A stretch of DNA of 45,998 nt from Pseudomonadota bacterium (GTDB lineage: Bacteria > Pseudomonadota > Gammaproteobacteria > Burkholderiales > Burkholderiaceae_B), in the NCBI GenBank assembly GCA_023432075.1, contig JAEYVD010000794.1, positions 1 through 45,998 of the forward strand, written 5' to 3'. Shown here piece after piece: positions 10,301-17,828 of the stretch (positions are counted from its first letter, which is position 1; every line of letters begins with the position of its first letter). The translations under genes were made by a program, and so were the position numbers. The notes beneath the pieces were generated by a model that did no database searches, was not told the origin of the DNA, and saw only the letters and a program-made list of their open reading frames with translations.

Positions 10301-13300
10301 CTCCATCAACGACCCCGACGCCGGCGCGGGGACGATGCAGGTCACACTGAGCGTATTGCATGGCGGCCTGACACTGACCCTGGGCAGCGCCCAGCTCGCC
10401 GGCGGCGCACTGGGCTCGGGAATGCTGCAGCTGCGCGGCAGCCAGAGCGCATTGAATGCGGCGCTCGCCACGCTGGTCTATACGCCGGGCGCGAACTATA
10501 ACGGCAGCGAGCGCCTGACCCTCCTGACTGAGGACCTGGGGCAGCGCGGTGATGCCGACGGCGACGGCACGCCGTTCGAGGCGGCGGACGACAACCTGAC
10601 CGACACGGACACCGTGGATATCACGGTGGTGGCGGTCAACGATGCGCCGCTAGGCGTTGACGACACCGATCAGGCCGTGGAGGCGGGCGGCGTCGGCAAC
10701 GATATCCCAGGCGTCAATCCTGCGGGCAATGTGCTGGATAACGATCTGGACGTGGACATCCAGACCAACGGCGACGTGCTGATCGTGACCCAGGTCAGCG
10801 GCGTGGGCGGCCCGCAAACCGTGGATCCGCTTGGCGGCGAGACGCCGGTGGCTGGTCTGTACGGCACGCTGTTCATCAACGCGGCCGGGGGCTACCGGTA
10901 CGTGGTGAACAACGCCGACCCGGCGGTGCAGTCGCTGCTGGCCAGCAGTCCTCCTTTGGCGGACACCTTCACGTACAACCTGCGTGACACCGGGTTCCTG
11001 ACGAGTTCCGCCCAGCTCGTCATTACGTTGACCGGCGCCAACGATGCCCCGACGGCGCTGGACGATGTGGGCACGGCAGAGGAGAAGGGCGGTACTGCCA
11101 ACGCAAGCGGGGGCAGCCCGGCCAACGGCAACGTTCTCGACAATGATGGCGACGTTGATGCCGGCGACACGCGCGGCGTGACACAAGCGCGTGCCCAGAC
11201 AAGCACAGGGCCAGGCCCCGCGTCGAGCGTCCCCGCGGGCAGCACTGCGGCCAACGGTGCGCTCATCGTGGGCCAGTATGGCTCGCTGAGCCTTGGCGCC
11301 GATGGCAGCTACACCTACACGGCCGATGACAACAACGCGGCGGTTCAAGCCTTGAACGTGGGCGAGGTGCTACGCGAAACGTTCGACTACGTGGTCACCG
11401 ACGCGGGGGGGCTGAATGCCCTGGCTTCGCTTGTCATCACCATCAATGGGGCCAACGACAACCCGGTGGCTGCCGACAACCTGGGTGAGGGATACACCGC
11501 GCTTGTGGATGTGGATACCAACACCGTCATCGGGGTGCCGCGCAATCCACAGGGCAACGTCATTCTCGACCCGTACACGGTAAATGATCCGGACCAGCTC
11601 GACAGCGACGTCGACAACGACATCGCTACCGCCGTGGTCAGCAGCATCGGACCCGAAGGCGGAATCCAGCAGGCCGTGACACCGGGCGTCGAAGCAGCGA
11701 TCACCGGGCTGTACGGCGTGTTGCGCATGAATGACGACGGCAGCTACACCTACGAGATCGACAGCCTGAACGCCACCTTGATCGCTCTGGGTCCGAATGC
11801 GACGGTGGATGAACGCTTTACGTACGGGCTGCAGGACGCCAACGGGGGCCAGAGCAGCGCGGTGCTGGTCATCCGCATCCATGGCGTGTCGGACCAACCG
11901 GTTGCCAACGATGTGGTCGCGGTCGCGCAGGAACGCGGCGGCGTGGGCAATGCCACCCCCGGGCGAACCGCAACGGGCGATGTGACGATCAACGACATCG
12001 AGCCGGACGGCGACCCGCTGAGCGTTTCCGGCATTCGCACCGGCACGGAAGCCGGTGGCGGGACGATGCTGCCGGTCGGCGCGCCCATCGCGGGCACGTA
12101 CGGCACGTTGACACTGAACAGCGATGGCTCGTTCAGCTATGCGCTGAACGAGACGGATCCCTTGGTTCAGGCCTTGCGCACGGCAGGCAACACCTTGGTC
12201 GACGTATTTACGTACACCGTATCGGATCCGGGCGGTCTGTCCGATCAGGCCGAACTGCGTGTGCGCATCCTGGGGCAGAACGATGCTCCGGTAGCGGCAG
12301 ATGATGCGGACGCAGCGGTCGAGGCGGGAGGAACGGCCAATACCTCGCGCGGACAGCCTGCGCTTGGAAACGTGCTGGACAACGATCAGGACATCGACAG
12401 CCCGGCCAATGGCGAGACGCTGGTCGTCGCCGGCGTGCGGACGGGGGACGCGGGCGGCGGCGCGGTGCCCGACGCCACCGGCAGGGTCATGGTCGTGACG
12501 GGCGTCTATGGCACGCTGACGCTGCTTGCCGACGGCACTTACGTGTACGCGGTCGACAATTCAAATGCCGCGGTGCAGGCGCTGCCGGCGGGTGCGACGC
12601 TGTTCGAGGACTTTACCTACAAGGTGCGGGACGCCGGCGGCCTGGAATCCAGTGCCGGGCTGCGCATCACGATCACCGGCGCAAACGATGCGCCCGAGGC
12701 AGTGGCGCAGTCGATCACGGCGGTCGAAAAAGGTGGCACCGGCAACACCACGGGCGGGCTCGACCCTTCGGGCAATCTGCTGCCGGCCGCGGGAACGGAT
12801 CCCGACACGGGCGACGTGCTGCATATCGCCGGCTTGCGCGCTGGCCAGCCAGGCGGCAATGCGGCCATGCTGGCCGCGGGCACGACGGTTCAGGGGCAGT
12901 TCGGCACGCTGCGGATCGACGCCGACGGCAGCTACGTGTACACCGTGGACAATTCGCTGCGCGCCGTCCAGGCGCTGCGGCTGCCCACCGACACCCTGGT
13001 TGAATATTTCACTTTCCGGCTGAGCGATGCCGCGGGCCTGACCAGCGACGGCCAATTGACGGTAACCGTGCGCGGCGCTGATGACGCGCCGGTCGCGCGC
13101 AACGATGCCGGCAGTGCGAAGGAGGCCGGGGGTACGGCTAATGGCACGCCCGGCACTCCTGCCATCGGCAACGTGCTGGCCAATGATACGGACGTGGACG
13201 CGGGGGACCGTCGCACGGTCTCCGCCGTGCAGAACTCGCAGGCTGCGGCGGGAACCGTGGGCGGGTCCGCGGCGGGCTTGTACGGAACCCTGTATCTGCA

Positions 13301-15533
13301 GTCGGATGGCTCGTACCGTTACGAAGTCGACGATACCCTTGCTGCCGTTCAGCAGCTTCGCGCGGGCCAATCGCTGCAGGAGACCTATACCTATACCGTG
13401 CAGGACTTGTCGGGACTGACCCACACGGCAATTCTCACGATCACCATCGCCGGAAGCTACGACGCGCCGGTGGCAGTCGACGACACAGATACCGCGACGC
13501 CAGCCACTTCGATATCGCCAGCCGTTGACGCGGCAGGCAACGTTCTGCCCAATGACACGGACGTCGATGCAGGCGATACCAAAATCGTCAACGGCATACG
13601 CGAAGGGACGGGTGTGGCCGGATTCACGGCAGTGACGGGAACGGCGCCGCTGCGGATCGATGGCCAGTTCGGCTGGCTGGAGATAGCCTCGGACGGCAGT
13701 TACACGTATCACGCGGACGACACCAATGACGCCGTGGCGGCGCTGAACGCGGGCGACACGCTTCAGGAAGTCTTTACCTACCGCGTGGCGGACAGCGGCG
13801 GCCTTACCGATCAGGCTCAATTGCGCATCACCATCCAGGGCGTCAACGATCCTCCGCGTGCCACACCGGTGGTCGGGATCGCAATTGAACAGGGCGAGCG
13901 CGATGGCCAGCCGTTCGCGGGCCGCAATCCCAGTGGCGATGTGACGCTGCGCAACATCGATGCCGAAGGCGAACCCGTTACCGTGGTCGGCATCCGCACC
14001 GGCCCCGCAGCGGGAGGAGGGATCGCTGGCACTGTAGGGACCGTGCTGCGTGGCGCCTACGGCGATCTCATCGTGAACGCCGACGGTACGTTTTCCTATG
14101 TGCTCGACAATTCGCTTGCCGCCGTTGAACAGCTGCGCCTGGTGCGGGACACGCTGCGGGATGTGTTCACCTACACCATCACGGACAGTGGCAGTTTGCA
14201 GGATAGCGCCACGCTGGTCATTCTGGTCCTGGGTCAGAACGATGCGCCCGTGGCGCGCGATGACGTTGCCGACGCCGTGGAAGCAGGGGGGGTAAACAAC
14301 GGCGAACCGGGGCTCAATCCCATTGGCAAAGTGCTCGCCAACGACTCGGATGTCGATGGCGGCGACACGAAGACGGTGATCTCGGTGGGACTGGGCACGG
14401 GCGCGCCAGGCGCAGTCGGCCAGATCGCAGGACAGTACGGGACGCTGGTCATGGGCGCCAACGGCGACTATCAGTATGTCGTCGACAACGACAATCCCGT
14501 CGTGCAGGCACTGCGCCTGGCCACGGACACGCTGACGGAGGTCTTCACCTACACGATGCGCGACACGGATGGCGCACTGGCGCAGGCGCGTCTTGTCATC
14601 ACGATCGCGGGCCGCGACGACACGCCACAGGCGCGCGACGATGTTGCGCAGGTAGACGACATTTCCGGACCGCCGGTCGTTCAAGGCAACGTGCTGCAAA
14701 ACGACAGCGACGTCGACGGCGGCGATTCGCTGGCGGTCACCGGTATCCGCCCGCAGCAGGATGGGGCGGCACCCGGCCAGATAGGCCAGAGCCTGGCGGG
14801 ACGCTACGGCACGATCGTCATGAACGCCGACGGCAGCTATCGCTACGAAGTCGACCTGTCCAACCCGGAGGTGCAAGCGGCCCGTGGGCAAGGACCAATT
14901 CTGCAGGATCAGTTCATCTACACCATTTCGGATCTTGCGGGCCGCCAATCCGAGGCGCGCCTTACGATCATCATCAACCTCGATGCCGACTACTTCCCTC
15001 CGCCCAATCCGCATGCGCTGTTTGGGCAGGAGGATACGCCAGCGTTCCGTTCGGACTTGCGCGTGGACCCCGTGGTCTTCGTGACGCCGGCCGTGCGGGA
15101 CAGCCTTGCCCTGCAACGCTACCTCGAAGCTGCGATACGCGGCGAACGTCCATGGATGGCCATGCCGCCGGAGTCCACGCTCGAATCCCAGGCTGCGGGC
15201 CTCATCGATCAAGACGAAACCCCGTTGACGCGCACCATCCAGGCGCTGCAATGGCAGGCCCGTTACGAAAACGCCCGAATGCAGACACGGTACGCCAACG
15301 TATTCCTGTCGGCTGACGGCCTGCTAGATGATGATTCGGTGTTCGCGTACAAGGAGTTGCGTCTGCTTCAGACAGGCAGGACAAGCGCCGATGGCGAACG
15401 GGGTCCGGCTGCCCGGCGCACGGCGGGTTCCTTCAGCGACCAGGTGCATGCCGCCGCCTCGGGGGCATGGATTGATCGCTGGGCGCCGGTGGACGAGACA
15501 GTAGCAGTGAAGACCAAGAGGGGAGACGTATGA
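4371..15533 (+). CDS. Giant DUF4347/VCBS-repeat surface protein with N-terminal LEPR-type motif
   Basis: The 3720-residue product is probably a secreted adhesin. The ATG at 4371 follows GAGGAG; the TTG at 4341 has no such site. Residues 1-25 carry ALEPRLLYDAA, resembling the LEPR-x-LL motif at the N-terminus of very large repetitive proteins. A DUF4347 domain spans about 55-215 (QILSHGKPGQL, ILIYGCGTGSTDSG). About 400-1820 holds DUF11-like modules, then an SdrD-B-like module near 1830-1950, a cadherin-like module near 1950-2088, and eleven VCBS-type repeats from about 2090 to 3537. The last 180 residues are helical and charged. I see no classical Sec signal, no GGxGxD calcium nonapeptides and no obvious type I C-terminal signal. 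The only cysteine I noticed is Cys152. The stop overlaps the next start (ATGA), so export genes are coupled. Ligand and role (biofilm, host binding) are unknown. Confidence 0.88.
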   Translation: MRTSPIFRPVPRALALEPRLLYDAAAATAVDRQNDTHGEHTDVSGADDSASASGKNLLVIDARLAGAQALAASATPGTTVLIVNPSQDGVAAVRQSLEALGNVDSIQILSHGKPGQLSLGSSILTAQSADTQRTASWGQYLGGNADILIYGCGTGSTDSGQELMEALASSTGADIAASINDTGNPSAGGDWRLEIATGTIESELQIGMAGLAAYDGLLADALPTIALGGSSADILLGGTAQIQAILSNPSTQEGYAPFIDILIPSTGYDGDDGVSFVSASTSGIALNGYVVTFGADGTAAHPVARDASGNPVVLQAADYGYRPGDQLVVLALPYAGFGKDQPSIAVDIVLGLSPLADVNKDHTVSLRAGFQYGNDALDNPQQDPSLFEGAWQTYALRSTPFEVTQTLDMTEGETATGENYPHTLTVTATPAPGQTIQNVVVTQQLPDSVRVLGIAPGGGGTLTRLTLTDGRVLTDAVAINAALALKPYVASYEVTYGTLSGPSDTEVRFFVAETTAEGEQVLNPASGAPRAIEVAQAFSTGQWTPLDPRDVPDLLPWVPVIGRGESITFTAKSVTLHKTAVVFDDNGVAGLSPGDTLRYQYDVTLSDYFAIGKSLLDQGSLTITDNLGDGLTFAGTPLLTFTQDGQQYTVSMIYSLGAKTENGTQIVFDLAASIAQAGLSMDALIGDIASDGTRQSATRATISYDARVDEAYQGDYAQAEINEGDSLGNSALLAGTIIQSRLNVGAVQSDGSEVTVTVPAGNVDIAVFQVNGSTVPASYELQPGDIVTFALRYDLQTGDYENLKLTAYLPAPVFQPAGSWTMGIGDHRWSFGPGDSHPGTQVSVSAQAGGALVFDFGDYALQGDPAGQNRIEVLFTLRVSSQPFADQRSITVLGQSSQQTTIDQAVLVDTDNVLIQSVAEPVVAIGHGVVGASGGTVRGASGNWNPPGSTGTGFNGAITDLADLEGAVSGMDAGDVLRMATGLENSGGGDAFDVSVALQVPAGLSFFGGSLNTANLRIARGDGTVMVLGRDYAISGTTITFLDAGGQASLLAGRPGTAEDDSGQNMIVITYDVVASGSLAASSTLQSTAVLTHYASVEGGADFTPTDLSDTADAQSAAPVITKGYADGSLDPSDSSASHTSGSNLVIGERMLYDIVVTLPEGSTQNLRITDLIPDGFALDTSFGTGGYLLITQAAQSGSLAANFAGLVSVASVSGSGGALGANGVDLALSFSASSALANNNAADNSFVIRLGLVAVNVSGNQAGRTLTNDASLTYTDPDGDTPNGVSPIDRNVAAGGGLPSAIIVEPTLTVSQTAVTTGAPVGVDRGDQITYTITVGNGTTSADVDAFDVRLSDVLPTELGAVQIIGVTLYGGATLTGGDFVVQNGVLQLAPGAKLDIPKGASLVLQFRGTLNDTTGTSGKVDNQVTIQWSSLDGASSGERTGADGNLASGVLNDYRTVSVLSEDVAASGTISHVGGLPDTAGGTPSTADPQDVAIGEIVHYRVALLVPEGTQPDASIQVYLPPGLTFMNDGSAMLAFLANALANGSPGLTTDLAGLFASGNPNIDGGVTDKQSTLLNPDLSGVSAQGVLNTGAIDTSNPRMVVLRLGNLVNANQDADFEGLYFEFNARVDNAAGVVAGSQLAVRADFLSGSEVRFGTESVTERVVEPKIENVQKSVASFDPGAGGTLGQVGYVVNFSNAGSATAHDVVLRDTLPAGGQNLTVTSLTINGTAYTPGTYPPGVSVVVNGGTVTVSLDTLAAGASVSLAYGAQLPNNVALADTTASVTYTSLPNSFQSFAGTQVGAAGSVGGERTGSGAGPNTYQDGDAAGVSRIEGTLWNDTDSATALATPDGPVLAGQSVTLTWGGADNDLSTTADNGTWTTTSDANGYYFFGVLGAGVFRIDAPATITVAGPTGVVNARVDSDNASPAGQVLAQFGDLGVTAAGNVGYVERNDGPVNTVPGAQSVDEDNALAIAGLSINDPDAGAGTMQVTLSVLHGGLTLTLGSAQLAGGALGSGMLQLRGSQSALNAALATLVYTPGANYNGSERLTLLTEDLGQRGDADGDGTPFEAADDNLTDTDTVDITVVAVNDAPLGVDDTDQAVEAGGVGNDIPGVNPAGNVLDNDLDVDIQTNGDVLIVTQVSGVGGPQTVDPLGGETPVAGLYGTLFINAAGGYRYVVNNADPAVQSLLASSPPLADTFTYNLRDTGFLTSSAQLVITLTGANDAPTALDDVGTAEEKGGTANASGGSPANGNVLDNDGDVDAGDTRGVTQARAQTSTGPGPASSVPAGSTAANGALIVGQYGSLSLGADGSYTYTADDNNAAVQALNVGEVLRETFDYVVTDAGGLNALASLVITINGANDNPVAADNLGEGYTALVDVDTNTVIGVPRNPQGNVILDPYTVNDPDQLDSDVDNDIATAVVSSIGPEGGIQQAVTPGVEAAITGLYGVLRMNDDGSYTYEIDSLNATLIALGPNATVDERFTYGLQDANGGQSSAVLVIRIHGVSDQPVANDVVAVAQERGGVGNATPGRTATGDVTINDIEPDGDPLSVSGIRTGTEAGGGTMLPVGAPIAGTYGTLTLNSDGSFSYALNETDPLVQALRTAGNTLVDVFTYTVSDPGGLSDQAELRVRILGQNDAPVAADDADAAVEAGGTANTSRGQPALGNVLDNDQDIDSPANGETLVVAGVRTGDAGGGAVPDATGRVMVVTGVYGTLTLLADGTYVYAVDNSNAAVQALPAGATLFEDFTYKVRDAGGLESSAGLRITITGANDAPEAVAQSITAVEKGGTGNTTGGLDPSGNLLPAAGTDPDTGDVLHIAGLRAGQPGGNAAMLAAGTTVQGQFGTLRIDADGSYVYTVDNSLRAVQALRLPTDTLVEYFTFRLSDAAGLTSDGQLTVTVRGADDAPVARNDAGSAKEAGGTANGTPGTPAIGNVLANDTDVDAGDRRTVSAVQNSQAAAGTVGGSAAGLYGTLYLQSDGSYRYEVDDTLAAVQQLRAGQSLQETYTYTVQDLSGLTHTAILTITIAGSYDAPVAVDDTDTATPATSISPAVDAAGNVLPNDTDVDAGDTKIVNGIREGTGVAGFTAVTGTAPLRIDGQFGWLEIASDGSYTYHADDTNDAVAALNAGDTLQEVFTYRVADSGGLTDQAQLRITIQGVNDPPRATPVVGIAIEQGERDGQPFAGRNPSGDVTLRNIDAEGEPVTVVGIRTGPAAGGGIAGTVGTVLRGAYGDLIVNADGTFSYVLDNSLAAVEQLRLVRDTLRDVFTYTITDSGSLQDSATLVILVLGQNDAPVARDDVADAVEAGGVNNGEPGLNPIGKVLANDSDVDGGDTKTVISVGLGTGAPGAVGQIAGQYGTLVMGANGDYQYVVDNDNPVVQALRLATDTLTEVFTYTMRDTDGALAQARLVITIAGRDDTPQARDDVAQVDDISGPPVVQGNVLQNDSDVDGGDSLAVTGIRPQQDGAAPGQIGQSLAGRYGTIVMNADGSYRYEVDLSNPEVQAARGQGPILQDQFIYTISDLAGRQSEARLTIIINLDADYFPPPNPHALFGQEDTPAFRSDLRVDPVVFVTPAVRDSLALQRYLEAAIRGERPWMAMPPESTLESQAAGLIDQDETPLTRTIQALQWQARYENARMQTRYANVFLSADGLLDDDSVFAYKELRLLQTGRTSADGERGPAARRTAGSFSDQVHAAASGAWIDRWAPVDETVAVKTKRGDV
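10638..14980 (+). repeat. Eleven tandem VCBS-type repeats within the giant protein
   Basis: Repeat units begin at about 10638, 11040, 11454, 11889, 12279, 12684, 13080, 13458, 13845, 14238 and 14617, a period of roughly 380-435 bases (about 130 residues). A typical unit opens with NDAPVAxDD, then EAGG, GNVLDND-DVD, a YGTL-hairpin with DGSY, VQAL, and FTYT-DxxG. Several units have lost parts of this pattern: units 4 and 9 lack the NVLDND core, and unit 6 has LLPAAGTDPD. The copies are diverged at DNA level, which makes simple slippage less likely than for identical repeats. Such modules usually form calcium-stabilised, rod-like stalks. Confidence 0.85.
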
Positions 15534-17047
15534 AGCGAATGCTCGCGATCCGCGCGAATGTGCTGGTGCTGGCGATTCTTGGCTTGAGCGCATGTTCGAC
15601 CAGCCAGCTGACCAGCCCGTATACACACGACGAAATCCTGCAGCGCATCGAACAGGACCGCAAGATGATGTATGCGGACCAGGAACCCATCACGCATCCA
15701 GTCACCTTCTACGAGGCGTCGGCGCGCGCGCTGAAATACAACCTCGACTATCGCCTCAAACTGATGGAAAGCGCCTTGTCACGCAACCTGGTGGACGTGA
15801 CCCGGCACGAAATGCTACCCAGGCTAGTTGCGTCGGCAGGCTACACCGAACGTTCAAACGATTCAGGGGGCACATCAATCGGCATCGAGGATGGGGAAGT
15901 CAGCTTGCGGCCGTCAACGTCGGAGCAACGCTACCACCGCCTGGCGGATCTCGAGCTCAGCTGGAGCACCCTGGATTTCGTCGTGGCCTACGAGCGCTCG
16001 CAGCAGAAGATGGACCAGGTTCTGATGGCGGAGGAGCGCCGGCGCAAGGTCGTCCAGAACGTCTTGCAGGACGTACGCAACGCTTATTGGCGGGCGGTAG
16101 GCGCGCAGCGGCTCATCGCGTCGGTCGACGACCTGCTGGTGCGCGTGCGCACGGGCCTGGACAACGCGCGCGAGGCCGAACGGCGGGGCCTGCTGCCACG
16201 CCAGGAGGCGCTGGCGTACCAGCGGGCGTTGCTGGACGCGGTAAGCCTGCTGTCCACGCGGCGGCAGGATCTGGAATTGGCGCGAGCCGAACTTGCGGCC
16301 CTCATGTCCTTGCCGCCGGGCACGGATTTTCTGGTGGCGGACGAGAATCCGCCGCCCATTCCTCTGCCCAACATGAATGTTCCCGGCCTGGAACAACTGG
16401 CGCTGCAGAATCGGCCGGAGATCATGGAGGAGTGGTACCGCAAGCGGGTGACGGAAAACGACATACGAATTGCCAAGGCAGAACTTTGGCCACATATCAG
16501 CTTCAACGCCGGCACCCACTACGATTCGAACGAATATCTCTACAACAATACCTGGTCCTCCGTGGGGGTACGGGTGTCCTGGAATCTGCTCAGCTTGCTC
16601 AAGGCGCCAGCGCTTCAGGCGGCAGGCGAAAACCAGAGCAAGGTTGCCGACCTGCGCCGCCTGGCGCTTTCCATGGCCGTCCTGACGCAGGTGCGTGTCG
16701 CGGCCCAGCGCTACTACCTGGCGCGTGAGCAGTACCAGTTTGCCGATCAGAGCACGCAGGTCGACGGCAGGCTCCGGGACTATGCCGAGGCCAGCGCCAG
16801 CATTTCCGCTGACTCGAAACTGGAGTTCATCCGCGCGGACGCCCGGTGGCTGCTGTCTCAGTACCAGCGCTATGCGGCCTATTCGGACGCGCAGGCGGCG
16901 TGGGGCCGCCTCTACAACTCCATCGGTCTTGACGTGATGCCGGACGTCATTGCCAGCCACGACGTCGCCACCTTGGCGGCGGAAATCCAGAAGACCATGA
17001 CGGACTGGGAGCGCACAACGCTGCTGGCCCAAAGCGAGACAAAATGA
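15530..17047 (+). CDS. TolC-family outer-membrane channel, lipoprotein type
   Basis: The 505-residue protein has a lipoprotein signal: the lipobox LSAC places the lipidated cysteine at residue 22. Two repeated long helical regions (about 60-270 and 290-490) with beta-strand insertions, such as HISFNAGTHYDSNEY, match the outer-membrane efflux (OEP) family. These trimeric channels span the outer membrane and periplasm for type I secretion or efflux. The start overlaps the giant protein's stop by four bases (ATGA), and the stop overlaps the next adaptor gene in the same way. It is therefore translated with its likely cargo and adaptor. It most probably forms the outer-membrane exit for the giant protein; this is inference from position. 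Confidence 0.85.
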   Translation: MKRMLAIRANVLVLAILGLSACSTSQLTSPYTHDEILQRIEQDRKMMYADQEPITHPVTFYEASARALKYNLDYRLKLMESALSRNLVDVTRHEMLPRLVASAGYTERSNDSGGTSIGIEDGEVSLRPSTSEQRYHRLADLELSWSTLDFVVAYERSQQKMDQVLMAEERRRKVVQNVLQDVRNAYWRAVGAQRLIASVDDLLVRVRTGLDNAREAERRGLLPRQEALAYQRALLDAVSLLSTRRQDLELARAELAALMSLPPGTDFLVADENPPPIPLPNMNVPGLEQLALQNRPEIMEEWYRKRVTENDIRIAKAELWPHISFNAGTHYDSNEYLYNNTWSSVGVRVSWNLLSLLKAPALQAAGENQSKVADLRRLALSMAVLTQVRVAAQRYYLAREQYQFADQSTQVDGRLRDYAEASASISADSKLEFIRADARWLLSQYQRYAAYSDAQAAWGRLYNSIGLDVMPDVIASHDVATLAAEIQKTMTDWERTTLLAQSETK

Positions 17048-17823
17048 CGCGGCGCTTGCAGCGACTTCGAACAGCACTGCTTGTTGCGCTTGCGGCGGCA
17101 AGCCTTGCCGCACATGCCCAGGTCGCGGCGCAGAGCGCGTTGCCGGACCTCGCCAGCGATCCGAATGCCATACGGGTACTGCTGGCCGCCGACCCAGAGA
17201 GCACGTTGTCCGCGCCAATGGCGGGCCGCCTGCAATCCATGGACGCGCATCTGGGCCGCCGCGTGGAGAAAGGCGAAGTGATGTTCCGCCTTGATTGCGG
17301 CGAACCGCAGGCCCGTCTGAAGATGGCATCGGCCGAGCTTGCGGGCGCGCGCGAAAGCCTGCGCGCCAAGGCGGGACTGCGCAAGCTGGACGCCGCAGGC
17401 GACACCGAAGTCGCGCTGGCGCGCGCCGCGTCTGAGCGGGCTGCGGCGGCACAGACGCTGGCGCAGGCGCAGGTCGACTACTGCACGGTCGCTGCCCCGT
17501 TCGCAGGCCGCATCGCCCGGGTCTACGTGCGCCCCTATGAGACCGTCAACGCTGGCGCCCCGCTGATCGACCTGGTCAGTGACGGTCCGCCGCGGCTCAG
17601 GTTGAACCTGCCGTCGCGCCAGATGGCGAGCGTCAAGGTGGGCAGCCCCTTCAAGCTGGATGTCATCGAAACCGGCAAGCAGTATGAGGCGCGCGTCACC
17701 GCGATCAACGCCCGGGTTGACGCGGTGGCGCAAACGATTGAACTGGAGGGAAGGGCGGAGGATCCCGGGCATGATCTGCTGCCCGGCATGAGCGGCATCG
17801 CCAATTTCGGTTTCTCCCGGTAA
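17044..17823 (+). CDS. HlyD/RND-type periplasmic adaptor (short)
   Basis: The 259-residue protein has a signal peptide (cleavage likely after AHA near residue 25). It has a split lipoyl (barrel-sandwich) domain: the first half is near 55-85 (LSAPMAGRLQSMDAHLGRRV) and the second near 150-185 (APFAGRIARVYVRPYETVNA). A short helical hairpin lies between them, and a beta-barrel domain follows near 190-250. Such adaptors link an inner-membrane exporter to a TolC-like channel. It is smaller than usual adaptors (often 350-450 residues) and lacks an N-terminal membrane anchor or a long membrane-proximal domain. It overlaps the channel gene by ATGA and is followed 5 bases later by a second adaptor. 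Having two or three adaptor-like proteins in one operon is unusual. Confidence 0.8.
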   Translation: MTRRLQRLRTALLVALAAASLAAHAQVAAQSALPDLASDPNAIRVLLAADPESTLSAPMAGRLQSMDAHLGRRVEKGEVMFRLDCGEPQARLKMASAELAGARESLRAKAGLRKLDAAGDTEVALARAASERAAAAQTLAQAQVDYCTVAAPFAGRIARVYVRPYETVNAGAPLIDLVSDGPPRLRLNLPSRQMASVKVGSPFKLDVIETGKQYEARVTAINARVDAVAQTIELEGRAEDPGHDLLPGMSGIANFGFSR

Positions 17824-17828
17824 CGGCC

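Noticed and set aside
10638..14980. Regular repeats as a possible CRISPR array
   Set aside because: The period is about 390 bases, units are diverged and all in one protein frame; no short identical repeats with spacers.
12561..15251. Open frame of 896 codons on the minus strand within the VCBS repeats
   Set aside because: The repeats on the plus strand clearly encode protein; the antisense frame is a product of codon bias repeated eleven times.
4371..15533. RTX toxin or classical type I (LapA-like) adhesin
   Set aside because: No GGxGxDxLx nonapeptide repeats, no retention module recognised at the N-terminus, no linked ABC transporter or LapD/LapG genes.
15914..17452. Minus-strand open frame of 512 codons opposite the TolC-like and adaptor genes
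   Set aside because: It crosses two well-supported plus-strand genes and has no recognisable domain.
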